Source: Streptomyces sp. NBC_01233
GTDB taxonomy: Bacteria > Actinomycetota > Actinomycetes > Streptomycetales > Streptomycetaceae
Direction of reading: 5' to 3'
DNA length: 64,000 nt
NCBI RefSeq assembly: GCF_035989305.1
Contig: NZ_CP108514.1
Location: 2,418,501 to 2,482,500 of the forward strand
Position 1 is the first letter of the stretch. Each line of letters begins with the position of its first letter. A program made the position numbers and the translations under genes. The notes under the pieces were generated by a model that was given only the letters and a program-made list of their open reading frames with translations, was not told where the DNA came from and ran no database searches. This document shows positions 36,733 to 43,582 of the stretch, piece after piece.

Positions 36733-37118
36733 ATGTCTCAGCTGAGGGCAGGAAGGACCGGGCGGCGGTCCTCCTGGCCCGGGGCCTGAATGCCGAGCAG
36801 GTCGCCCGCCAGGTCGACGTCACCGGCCGCACGGTCCGCCGCTGGCTCGAAGATCCCGTGTACGCGGAGAAGGTGCAGGAGATCCGGCGCACGGCGCTGG
36901 GGGAGACCCTGCGGGCGCTGGAGACCATCAGCCGCAACGCCGTGAGCGTCCTCGGTCAGATCCTGATCGACGGCTCCGCCTCGCCCACGATCCGCGTGCG
37001 GGCCGCGCTCGGGGTCCTGACGATCCTGCCGCGCATCGCCGAGCACGTGGAGCTGGAGGAGCGGGTGGCGCTGCTGGAGGCGGCGACGTCGTGCCGGGAC
37101 GAGGGCGGGGCGTCGTGA
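36723..37118 (+). CDS. Helix-turn-helix protein, terminase-small-subunit-like
   Basis: A 131-residue protein from ATG 36723. Residues 8-50 form a homeodomain-like helix-turn-helix (DRAAVLLARGLNAEQVARQV followed by DVTGRTVRRWLEDPVYAEKV), the layout of phage small terminase subunits and resolvase-type HTH proteins. A long helical region follows (ETLRALETISRNAVSVLGQI ... IRVRAALGVLTILPRIAEHVELEERVALLEA), likely for oligomerisation. No large terminase gene is present in the element, so a packaging role for the element itself is unsupported. The stop overlaps the next start as GTGA. Confidence 0.65.
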   Translation: MPVNVSAEGRKDRAAVLLARGLNAEQVARQVDVTGRTVRRWLEDPVYAEKVQEIRRTALGETLRALETISRNAVSVLGQILIDGSASPTIRVRAALGVLTILPRIAEHVELEERVALLEAATSCRDEGGAS

Positions 37119-37345
37119 GCCTCACCCGCCGCGTGCAGCGCCTCGAGCGCGTCACCGCCCCCGTGCGGGTCCCCTTCGACCCTGAGGCGGAGGCCGTCCT
37201 CTACGGGCCGCCCCTCGCCCCTGGGAACGCCCTCTACCGCTCGTACGCGTGGCTCGGCCCGGAGCGGCTGGAGCTGACCACCATCACCGGCGGCCGGGTC
37301 CTGCGCTACGTCGTGCCGGGTGTCGACGGGCGGGCCCTGCTGTGA
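37115..37345 (+). CDS. Small element protein with N-terminal RRVQRLER motif
   Basis: A 76-residue protein. GTG 37115 overlaps the previous stop (GTGA), which decides the start. It begins SLTRRVQRLERV, a short amphipathic helix like those opening the next two genes, followed by a beta-rich YGPPLAPGNALYRSYAWLG and LELTTITGGRVLRYVVPG part. I recognise no family. Tight coupling on both sides suggests a role together with its neighbours. Confidence 0.6.
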   Translation: MSLTRRVQRLERVTAPVRVPFDPEAEAVLYGPPLAPGNALYRSYAWLGPERLELTTITGGRVLRYVVPGVDGRALL

Positions 37346-37521
37346 GCGCCGGCCTGCGAACCCGACTGCTGCGGCTGGAGCGCCCCCGCGCCGAGGCCGC
37401 CGCCCTGGGCGCCGAGGTGCTGGCACTCCTGGCCGAGCTGGAGCGCGACGACCCGGCCGGATACGCCGCCCTCCTCCCCCGACTGTCCGCCACCATCCCC
37501 ACCCGTGAGAGGACCCGCTGA
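37342..37521 (+). CDS. Small helical element protein with LLRLER motif
   Basis: A 59-residue protein. GTG 37342 overlaps the preceding stop by 4 bases. It opens SAGLRTRLLRLERPRAEAAA and continues as a likely coiled coil (LGAEVLALLAELERDDPAGY). It ends in a TGATG overlap with the next gene. No family recognised; it is one member of a three-gene set sharing the RLxRLE-type start. Confidence 0.55.
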   Translation: MSAGLRTRLLRLERPRAEAAALGAEVLALLAELERDDPAGYAALLPRLSATIPTRERTR

Positions 37522-37883
37522 TGTCCCGCATCCCCGCCCGGCTGACCCGGCTGGAGGCCGGCGCACCGGGCTGCAGCGACCTCCCGCCGCTGCCCGAACT
37601 GGCGACGCTCGCCGCGCTGATGGACACCCCCGACGCGACCGACGCCGAGCAGCGCGTCCTGCTGAATGCCCGACTGGAGACCCTGCTTGCCCGGGTGTGG
37701 CCCAAAGCCATGGGCGGCGACGTGACGGCGGCCGGGCTGGCCGCGCGGCTCATCGACCGCCAGGCCGACCTACTCGGCCTCACCACGGCCATGCCCGAGT
37801 CGAAGGGCGGGACCGTCACCGCCGAGGACCTGATGCGGCTCATCGAGGAAGGCCGCGAGGCCGAGGCGCAGGCCGGGCAGTGA
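37521..37883 (+). CDS. Small element protein with LTRLEAG start, phage-type
   Basis: A 120-residue protein whose ATG shares one base with the preceding stop. N-terminus SRIPARLTRLEAG, then a helical core LLNARLETLLARVWPKAMGG and AGLAARLIDRQADLLGL, a pattern seen in small proteins next to phage packaging genes. It ends in an acidic helix (TAEDLMRLIEEGREAEAQAG). Function unknown; the last of the coupled series beginning at 36723. Confidence 0.6.
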   Translation: MSRIPARLTRLEAGAPGCSDLPPLPELATLAALMDTPDATDAEQRVLLNARLETLLARVWPKAMGGDVTAAGLAARLIDRQADLLGLTTAMPESKGGTVTAEDLMRLIEEGREAEAQAGQ

Positions 37884-37974
37884 AAGGCCGGCCCCGGTCC
37901 GGGCGGTCACCACCAGGGCGCCCCGCACCCCTCCACCGCAGGCACTGACCCACCCCTACCGAGAGGAAGGCACG

Positions 37975-38511
37975 ATGCCGACCACGACCGCCCCGGCCCA
38001 CCCTGTGCAGCAGGCATGCCGGGCGATGACGACCCCCGAACTCCTCGCCGATCTCCTGTCCACCGCCCGGCGCGCAGTCAGGATCGGCGAGCAGCACGCC
38101 CCGTTCATCGCGGCCGCCTGCTCCGTCCTGCAACAGCGGTGCGGGCGTTCCCTGCCCGCCCGGCCGTTCAACCAGGAGGACCCGGCACATCAGCTCATCG
38201 TCCAGGTCATCACCTCCGGGGGCGTCATGGCGGTGTCCGCCGAGGCGGTCCGCGAGGCGATGATGCCGACGCTGCACGCGCAGATGTGGGCACGGGAGCA
38301 GGCCCCGCACGACGGCCGGACCGTCAGCACGCACGAGGAGGTGCTGAACAGCCTCGGTACGCGCGTCTTCCCAGGGCCGAAGATCCCCACCGGACGGGCG
38401 ATGACGGTTCTGTACGAGGAGGACGCCCTCCTCGGCCGTCTGCTGGCCGCGCTGGCCGCGGGCGAGGACGTCGACGCCCTGGTGGAGGAGATCACCGCCG
38501 CCGCGGTCTGA
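37975..38511 (+). CDS. Element protein of unknown function, 178 residues
   Basis: ATG 37975 sits behind GAGAGGAAGG, a strong ribosome site. The protein is mainly helical (ELLADLLSTARRAVRIGEQH, AVREAMMPTLHAQMWAREQAPH), with a central QLIVQVITSGGVMAVSAEAV stretch and a C-terminal LLGRLLAALAAGEDVDALVEEI coiled-coil-like end. No signal peptide or membrane helix. I cannot assign a family. It is followed by the palindrome-rich 190-bp gap 38512-38701. Confidence 0.6.
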   Translation: MPTTTAPAHPVQQACRAMTTPELLADLLSTARRAVRIGEQHAPFIAAACSVLQQRCGRSLPARPFNQEDPAHQLIVQVITSGGVMAVSAEAVREAMMPTLHAQMWAREQAPHDGRTVSTHEEVLNSLGTRVFPGPKIPTGRAMTVLYEEDALLGRLLAALAAGEDVDALVEEITAAAV

Positions 38512-38527
38512 CCAGACGCCCGGGCGT

Positions 38528-38584
38528 CGGCAGGTGTTTCGGTCGAATCACCTGCCGGGGAAACGGTTCGACCGAACCGTTTCC
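38528..38584. promoter_or_regulatory. Two adjacent palindromes
   Basis: The first, 38528-38557, has arms CGGCAGGTG and CACCTGCCG with TTCGGTCGAA in its loop. The second, 38559-38584, has perfect 12-bp arms GGAAACGGTTCG and CGAACCGTTTCC around AC, and its centre TTCGACCGAA is the reverse complement of that loop element. A terminator for the upstream gene and an operator for the downstream HTH gene are both possible. Confidence 0.7.
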
Positions 38585-38626
38585 TGCAGCGCGGGCCCGG
38601 AACGCAAAAAGGGCCCCGGCCTGTCT

Positions 38627-38710
38627 GTAAGCACTTGAGCCGGCCCGGCGGTCGAACGTCCGTCGGAGCCAAAAGAACTCCGTGCACTGGAGCCCAAACA
38701 AGTGCTTACA
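38627..38710. promoter_or_regulatory. Spaced inverted repeat at the HTH gene start
   Basis: TGTAAGCACTTG at 38627-38638 and its exact complement CAAGTGCTTACA at 38699-38710 are 60 bp apart. The right copy covers the GTG start of the gene at 38702, suggesting autoregulation by DNA looping. Confidence 0.65.
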
Positions 38711-39070
38711 AACAAACTCGCAGAGGCGTACCTGGAGGAGACCGCCGCGGGGAAACCGGCCGGTGCCCTGAGACGCGTCGCGGCACGGTTCGACCGGCCG
38801 ACAGAGACCATCCGCACATGGCTCGCCCGAGCCCGCAAGGAGGGGTGGCTGGCGCCTGCTGTGAAAGGCCGCGCCGGAGGAGAGCCCGGGCCGAAACTGC
38901 TCGTGTACCGAATGGCCCACGACTTGGGCGTGCCCGCCCCCGAGGTGGGGGTGCAACTCCCGGAGGACGAGACCGAGGCGCAGCGGGAAGCACGCGAGCA
39001 GCGCATGCACGACTTCGTCGAGAACGCCGGCACCCTCTGGGAAGAACTCCGAGGGCCCGGCAGAGCATGA
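38702..39070 (+). CDS. Helix-turn-helix protein next to the serine integrase
   Basis: A 122-residue protein from GTG 38702. An early helix (LTNKLAEAYLEETAAGKPAG) leads into a helix-turn-helix-like RVAARFDRPTETIRTWLARARKEGWLAP, and a basic GRAGGEPGPKLL loop follows. The C-terminal half is acidic and helical. It is convergent with the integrase (30 bp between stops). A small DNA-binding protein beside an integrase could be a repressor or the recombination directionality factor, but nothing in the sequence proves it. Start position inside an inverted repeat argues for self-control. Confidence 0.65.
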   Translation: MLTNKLAEAYLEETAAGKPAGALRRVAARFDRPTETIRTWLARARKEGWLAPAVKGRAGGEPGPKLLVYRMAHDLGVPAPEVGVQLPEDETEAQREAREQRMHDFVENAGTLWEELRGPGRA

Positions 39071-39100
39071 CCCCGCCGGACCCTGACGCCGTCCCCGCCC

Positions 39101-40615
39101 TCAGGCGCCTGCGCGCGCCCAGTGGAACTCAATGGTGGTCCCGTCGAACCCGGGGCCGCGCCGCGCCGCCGGGTGGACCTTCAGCCGCAGGCCAAGGCCG
39201 TCCAGGACCCGCCTCCTCTGCGGCACTTCGAGCACTTCCCACCCTGCCCCGGCCCGCGGCCCCACGAGGCCGTCGAAGACGCTGAGGTCGAAGGCCGGCC
39301 GCAACCTGCGCGCTTCGTTTTGCGCCTCGGTGATCTGCTTCGCCAGGTTCACCGTGATGCGCCGCAGCTGCTCCCGGGTGATGATCCCGTCTGCGTAGTC
39401 GTCGGCGGCCGCCTCCTGGCGCGCCTTCAGGCCCTCCGCCCGCTCCAGGGCCGCCAGGGCCGCCGAGTCATCCCCACGCAACGTCTCGGCCGCGCCAGGC
39501 TGCGACAGGATGTCCACGACCATTTCCCCCACGAAACGGTCGAGGGCTTCCTCATTCCGGCCGACGCAGCCGCCCGCGTCGCAGACGTACGTCGGCTGCT
39601 TCCGGCCGCGCGACGCGTTGCCCTTCAGTGCGACCCGGAGCACCGACCCGCACGGCCCGCACGTCGCTACCTCGCCCCACGTCAGCAGGTGTTTCCGCGC
39701 CCCCGGCAGCTCCCGCACGACGGCCCGTTCCGCGAACAGGTTCCGGAGCTGCGCGTGCTGCTCGTCCGTGATGAGCGCCGGCCATGCCGCCTTGTACTCC
39801 ACGCCCTGGTGGACGCGAAGCCCCACGTTCGCCGGGCGCAGCGCGAGCTTCTTGACGGAGGTCTTGTTCCACAACGACCCCTCCTCGTTCTGCCCGACCG
39901 CCCGCCGCTTGAGGCGCATCCCCGCGCCGGGCGCCGGCACCCCGCGCGCGTTCAGGTCCGCCGTGATCCCGATCAGGCTCGCTCCGGACAGCAGGCGGGT
40001 GACGATGTCGCGGACGATGGCGGCCTGTTCGGGGTCCTCGACGTCATGGAACCCGTCGACCTGGCCGCGGGCGTCGTACTCGTACTGGCGCCTCCACCCG
40101 TACGCCACGGGCCCGTTCGCCCGGCCCTCCTGGGCGCGCTCCAGGGCCGCGCGGGCGACGCGTTCCGACTTCACCTCTGACTCGGCGGTGTCCGACTCAC
40201 CGAGGTTGGCGAGCTGCGACCGATCGGACGCCTTCGCCATGTTGAACAGGCCGCCGGACTCGAAGGCCACCCAGCACTTCGCGTGACGCAGGTCCTCGAT
40301 GGCCTGGGCGCGCTCGACACGGCGCCGCCAGACTCGTGAAGGGTGGTAGCCGACCACGATGACGCGGACCCCCGGCTCCCGGGCGGCCTCGATGGCGTCG
40401 GCCATCAGGCGGTCGTACCCGGGGCGTTCCTCACCCGAGTGGGCGGAGACGTCGTTCTCGATGTACTCGCCGCCGACCTCCCACTCGTTCTCCTCGGAGA
40501 ACGTGCGCAGGTCGCTCATCTGCCGATTGACGCCCCGTCGGCGGTCGCGCGGGTCCTCGGAGATCCGGGCGTACAGGAAGGCGACAGTACGGCGCGGGAG
40601 CGTCTTAGTGTTCAC
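39101..40615 (-). CDS. Large serine recombinase (integrase)
   Basis: The 504-residue integrase of the element. The N-terminal resolvase domain (1-155) has the nucleophile Ser19 in FLYARISEDPRDRRRG and the arginines of the catalytic core around VVGYHPSRVWRRRVERAQA. A recombinase domain follows (NGPVAYGWRRQYEYDARGQ to about 265, with NKTSVKKLALRPANVG), then the zinc ribbon CGPCGSVLRVALKGNASRG...YVCDAGGC (about 330-365), and a coiled coil (AALERAEGLKARQEAAADDY, LRRITVNLAKQITEAQNEAR) that controls directionality in this family. GTG 40615 is 18 bp from the attR core. The upstream frame is open but unrelated. All key regions are present, so it is probably functional. Confidence 0.93.
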   Translation of the reverse strand: MNTKTLPRRTVAFLYARISEDPRDRRRGVNRQMSDLRTFSEENEWEVGGEYIENDVSAHSGEERPGYDRLMADAIEAAREPGVRVIVVGYHPSRVWRRRVERAQAIEDLRHAKCWVAFESGGLFNMAKASDRSQLANLGESDTAESEVKSERVARAALERAQEGRANGPVAYGWRRQYEYDARGQVDGFHDVEDPEQAAIVRDIVTRLLSGASLIGITADLNARGVPAPGAGMRLKRRAVGQNEEGSLWNKTSVKKLALRPANVGLRVHQGVEYKAAWPALITDEQHAQLRNLFAERAVVRELPGARKHLLTWGEVATCGPCGSVLRVALKGNASRGRKQPTYVCDAGGCVGRNEEALDRFVGEMVVDILSQPGAAETLRGDDSAALAALERAEGLKARQEAAADDYADGIITREQLRRITVNLAKQITEAQNEARRLRPAFDLSVFDGLVGPRAGAGWEVLEVPQRRRVLDGLGLRLKVHPAARRGPGFDGTTIEFHWARAGA

Positions 40616-40619
40616 GGTA

Positions 40620-40655
40620 CAGGACCCTAGGGCTTCCCCGGCGGCGTCGGCAACA
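40620..40655 (+). other. attR: right junction of the integrated element
   Basis: CTTCCCCGGCGG at 40633-40644 lies between the integrase start and the stranded host 3' end. To its left is element DNA (CAGGACCCTAGGG); to its right the MBL coding frame resumes exactly in phase with the amino acids expected after the CL of the CLFPGG motif. Confidence 0.75.
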
Positions 40656-40819
40656 CCGGGGGCGACCCGAAGGCCTTCGCGAGCCTGATCGACGACGTCC
40701 AGCACAAGCTCTTCGAGCAGCTGTCGGACGAGACCTGGGTCTACCCCGGCCACGGCAACGACACCACGCTCGGCTCGGAGCGTACGCACCTGGCGGAATG
40801 GCGCGAGCGCGGCTGGTAG
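40634..40819 (+). pseudogene. Stranded original 3' end of the MBL-fold hydrolase gene
   Basis: Reads FPGGVGNTGGDPKAFASLID, then DVQHKLFEQLSDETWVYPGH and GNDTTLGSERTHLAEWRERG to a final W and TAG at 40817-40819. It has no start codon or ribosome site of its own. It is the continuation of the host gene whose 5' part ends at 27723, 12.9 kb away. DETWVYPGHGNDTTLG is identical to the element-supplied copy, and the nucleotide sequence is also close, giving a direct repeat of roughly 90 bp at both ends of the element. Confidence 0.88.
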
Positions 40820-40918
40820 GCAGCGCAACGCGTCAACTTCGGTACGCGACGCACTCCTTCCGGTCGTTGGCGGCCGAACGCACGTCCCGAGGGACGGGGA
40901 GCGGGTAGTTGGTGCAGC

Positions 40919-42346
40919 ATGCACCAGGACCCCTCCCCGCCCCTCGCGTCCTCCCCCACTCCCCCTCCCGCCGCCCCCGCCCCCGGCGCCGCTCGACCCG
41001 TCGAGGCCGAGGACGCGGCCCGCCCCGGCATGCTGCGGCTCGCCTCGGCCGCACTCGCCGGGACCGCGATCGAGTTCTACGACTTCTTCGTGTACGGAAC
41101 GGCCGCCGCCCTCGTGCTCGGCCCGCTGTTCTTCCCCTCCTTCTCGCCGCTCGCCGGAACCCTCGCCGCCTTCGGCACCTTCGGCGTCGGCTTCCTCGCG
41201 CGCCCGCTCGGATCGGCGGTCTTCGGCCACATCGGCGACCGCTACGGCCGGCGCCCGGTGCTCCTGGCCTCCCTGCTCCTGACCGGCCTCGCCACGGTCG
41301 CCGTCGGCTGCGTGCCCACGTACGGATCGATCGGCGTGGCCGCGCCCGTGCTGCTGCTCCTGCTGCGCTTCCTGCAGGGCCTCGGGCTCGGCGGCGAGTG
41401 GGGCGGCGCGGTGCTGCTGACCGCCGAGCACGCGCCCGAGCAGCGGCGCGGGCTGTGGTCGAGCTTCCCGCAGATCGGACCGCCGGTGGGCTTCCTGCTG
41501 GCCAACGGCCTGTTGCTGGGGCTGTCCGCGTCGCTGAGCGAGGCGCAGTTCACCTCGTGGGGGTGGCGGGTGCCGTTCTGGGCCGCCGGGCTGCTGGCCC
41601 TGGCCGGGCTGTGGCTGCGCCGCTCGGTGGAGGAGACCCCGCAGTTCAGGGCGCTGACCGAAACCGGGCGGCGCGCCGAGGCACCGCTGGCCGAGGTGGT
41701 CCGCGGCCACTGGCGGCTGCTCCTGCTGACGGGCGGGGCGCTCGCCGTGGCCTACGCCGTCTTCTACGCGGTCACCACCTGGGCCCTCGCGTACGCCACC
41801 GAGCGCCTGGGCCTCGGCCGGACGGTGGTGCTGGCCTGCATCATGGGCGCCGTGGCGCTGATGGGCCTGGTGACCCCGCTGGTGGCGGTGCTCGGCGACC
41901 GGTACGGCCGCCGGCCGCTGTGCCTGGCCGGGTGCACGGCCTGCGCCCTGCTGATGGTCCCGCTGGTGGCACTGCTCGGTACCGCCGACCCGCTGTTGAT
42001 GACACTGGGCTTCACGGGGGCGCTGCTGGCCATGGTGACGATGTTCGCGGTGGTGGGGGCGTACCTGCCGGAGCTGTACGCCCCGCGGATCCGCTGCACG
42101 GGCGCGGCCGTCGGCTACAACCTGGGCGGCGTGCTGGGCGGGGCGCTGACCCCGATCGTGGCGACGGCGCTGGCGGACGGCTCGGGTCCGCCGTGGGGCG
42201 TCGCGGTGTACCTGACCGGGATCGCCCTGCTCAGCCTGGGCTGCTTCGCACTGCTCCCGGAGACCAGTCCGCTGGTCGTACGGGCGCGGTCGGGCGCCGG
42301 CAGGGAAACGGAAACGGGGGCGGCCGAAGCGGCCGCCCCCGCGTAG
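40919..42346 (+). CDS. MHS-family MFS transporter (metabolite:proton symporter)
   Basis: A 475-residue inner-membrane transporter with 12 predicted helices. Family hallmarks are AGTAIEFYDFFVYGTAAALV in helix 1, GHIGDRYGRRPVLLASLL in the loop between helices 2 and 3, RFLQGLGLGGEWGGAVLLTAEH in helix 4 and a second GDRYGRRPL motif in the C-terminal half. These match the MHS group that takes up dicarboxylates, shikimate or osmolytes with protons. The N-terminal 35 residues are Pro/Ala-rich. The substrate is not readable. Its 3' coding end contains the hairpin at 42316-42340. It lies just outside the integrated element. Confidence 0.88.
   Translation: MHQDPSPPLASSPTPPPAAPAPGAARPVEAEDAARPGMLRLASAALAGTAIEFYDFFVYGTAAALVLGPLFFPSFSPLAGTLAAFGTFGVGFLARPLGSAVFGHIGDRYGRRPVLLASLLLTGLATVAVGCVPTYGSIGVAAPVLLLLLRFLQGLGLGGEWGGAVLLTAEHAPEQRRGLWSSFPQIGPPVGFLLANGLLLGLSASLSEAQFTSWGWRVPFWAAGLLALAGLWLRRSVEETPQFRALTETGRRAEAPLAEVVRGHWRLLLLTGGALAVAYAVFYAVTTWALAYATERLGLGRTVVLACIMGAVALMGLVTPLVAVLGDRYGRRPLCLAGCTACALLMVPLVALLGTADPLLMTLGFTGALLAMVTMFAVVGAYLPELYAPRIRCTGAAVGYNLGGVLGGALTPIVATALADGSGPPWGVAVYLTGIALLSLGCFALLPETSPLVVRARSGAGRETETGAAEAAAPA
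42316..42340. terminator. Terminator inside the 3' end of the transporter gene
   Basis: Perfect hairpin GGGGGCGGCC / GGCCGCCCCC with loop GAAGC, ending 6 bases before the transporter stop. It also lies 20 bp beyond the terC stop on the other strand, so it can end both convergent transcripts. Confidence 0.75.
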
Positions 42347-42360
42347 CTCCGTCGTTCCGG

Positions 42361-43344
42361 TTACGCGTCGACGCTCTCCTGGTGGGCGGCGGCCTCGGCC
42401 GCCGCCTGCTTCTTCGAGGCCATCAGGCTGGTGATCGTGGTGATGACCAGGACACCGCAGATGACACCGAGGGAGACCGGGATGGAGATCACCGGGACGT
42501 GCACCCCGCTCTCGTGCAGGGCGTGCAGCACCAGCTTGATTCCGATGAAGCCCAGGATGATCGACAGGCCGTAGCTGAGGTGGACCAGCTTCTTCAGCAG
42601 GCCGCCGATGAGGAAGTACAGCTGGCGCAGGCCCATCAGGGCGAAGGCGTTGGCCGTGAAGACGATGTACGGGTCCTGGGTGAGGCCGAAGATCGCGGGG
42701 ATGGAGTCCAGGGCGAACAGCACGTCGGTGGTGCCGATGGCGAGCATGACGACCATCAGCGGGGTCAGCACGCGCTTGCCGTTGTTGACGATGAAGAGCT
42801 TGGTGCCGTGGTACTGGTCGGCGACGCCGAACTTCTTCTCGACGGACTTGAGGAGACGGTTCTCCTCGAACTCCTCGTCGTCCTCGTCCTTGCGGGCCTC
42901 CTGGATCAGCTTCCACGCGGTGTAGATCAGGAACGCGCCGAAGATGTAGAAGACCCAGGAGAAGCTGGCGATGATCGCGGCGCCGGCGGCGATGAAGACC
43001 GCACGCAGGACCAGGGCGATCAGTACGCCGATGAGCAGCACGCGCTGCTGGAGGTGGGAGGGCACCGCGAACTTCGCCATGATCAGGACGAAGACGAAGA
43101 GGTTGTCGACGCTCAGGGACTTCTCGGTGATGAAGCCCGCGAAGAACTCCTGGGACGCCTGGGGGTTGCCGAAGAACCACAGGCCGAGGCCGAAGAGTGC
43201 GGCGAGGACGATCCATACGACCGTCCAGATGCCGGCTTCCTTGATCGACACGTCGTGGGGCTTGCGGCCGATGAAGAAATCGGCACCGATGAGGAGGGAG
43301 AGACCGAGAATGGTCGCGGCCCACAGGGCCCAGGAAACTTCCAT
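42361..43344 (-). CDS. TerC/Alx-family integral membrane protein
   Basis: A 327-residue membrane protein with about nine helices. TerC family signatures are LIGADFFIGRKPHDVSIKEA, EKSLSVDNLFVFVLIMAKF with its conserved Asp-Asn, and the second half TTDVLFALDSIPAIFGLTQD with LDSIPA. The paired acidic residues in these helices are thought to bind metal. Family members export Mn2+ or take part in tellurite and stress resistance. ATG 43344 has GGAGG 9 bases upstream; GTG 43353 is too close to that site. A probable manganese riboswitch precedes it, which argues for Mn2+ efflux. Two TerD-family genes lie upstream on the same strand. Confidence 0.92.
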   Translation of the reverse strand: MEVSWALWAATILGLSLLIGADFFIGRKPHDVSIKEAGIWTVVWIVLAALFGLGLWFFGNPQASQEFFAGFITEKSLSVDNLFVFVLIMAKFAVPSHLQQRVLLIGVLIALVLRAVFIAAGAAIIASFSWVFYIFGAFLIYTAWKLIQEARKDEDDEEFEENRLLKSVEKKFGVADQYHGTKLFIVNNGKRVLTPLMVVMLAIGTTDVLFALDSIPAIFGLTQDPYIVFTANAFALMGLRQLYFLIGGLLKKLVHLSYGLSIILGFIGIKLVLHALHESGVHVPVISIPVSLGVICGVLVITTITSLMASKKQAAAEAAAHQESVDA

Positions 43345-43394
43345 GGTGAACACGCCTCCGGCGGATGGCTCAGGACTACGTCAGCGTCATCGCT

Positions 43395-43527
43395 GCCGGA
43401 GGTCTCTTCCACCCGGGCGGCCTGGAGGCCGTGGGCCGACGCCCCGGGACCGACTGCACTCACTTCACCGCAGTGGTCCGTATTGACGGGTACGCCGTAG
43501 CAGGAAAGCAGGAATACTCCCCTCCGC
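43395..43527 (-). ncRNA. Probable yybP-ykoY manganese riboswitch upstream of terC
   Basis: On the minus strand the leader contains GGGGAGTA at its 5' side (about 43515-43522), a GGTCCCGGGGCGTCGG segment in the middle and GAAGAGACCTCCGGC at the 3' side (GAGACC at 43401-43406). These are the hallmark elements of the yybP-ykoY class as seen before TerC/Alx genes in actinobacteria. It is 51-180 bp ahead of the terC start. I did not fold it or score it against a covariance model. Confidence 0.75.
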
Positions 43528-43582
43528 ACACACGAGCATACCCGTCAGGGGCCGATTGGGTAAAGAGAATGCCAAAGGATGG

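Larger units (their letters stand above)
27727..40637. mobile_element. 12.9-kb serine-integrase element inserted in an MBL-fold gene
   Basis: Bounded by attL near 27723-27728 and attR near 40633-40638. The serine integrase (39101-40615) starts 18 bp from the right junction, the usual attP-int order. Cargo in order: replacement 3' end for the MBL gene, a long inverted repeat, a 2OG-Fe(II) oxygenase, a gene remnant, an SSB paralogue divergent from a 751-aa protein, a decayed gene, a tyrosine recombinase, several tiny overlapping genes with two helix-turn-helix proteins, and the integrase. No replication initiator, FtsK/TraB-type transfer protein, relaxase, portal, large terminase or capsid gene is visible, so it is either a minimal genomic island, a satellite or a reduced prophage/ICE. 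Confidence 0.85.

Noticed and set aside
27727..40637. The element as a conjugative AICE or intact prophage
   Set aside because: No FtsK/TraB-like transfer protein, relaxase, replication initiator, large terminase, portal or capsid gene is visible. The small HTH proteins alone do not support packaging.
40634..40819. A separate small gene after attR
   Set aside because: It has no start codon or ribosome site and aligns with the 3' end of the MBL gene, so it is a displaced gene end.
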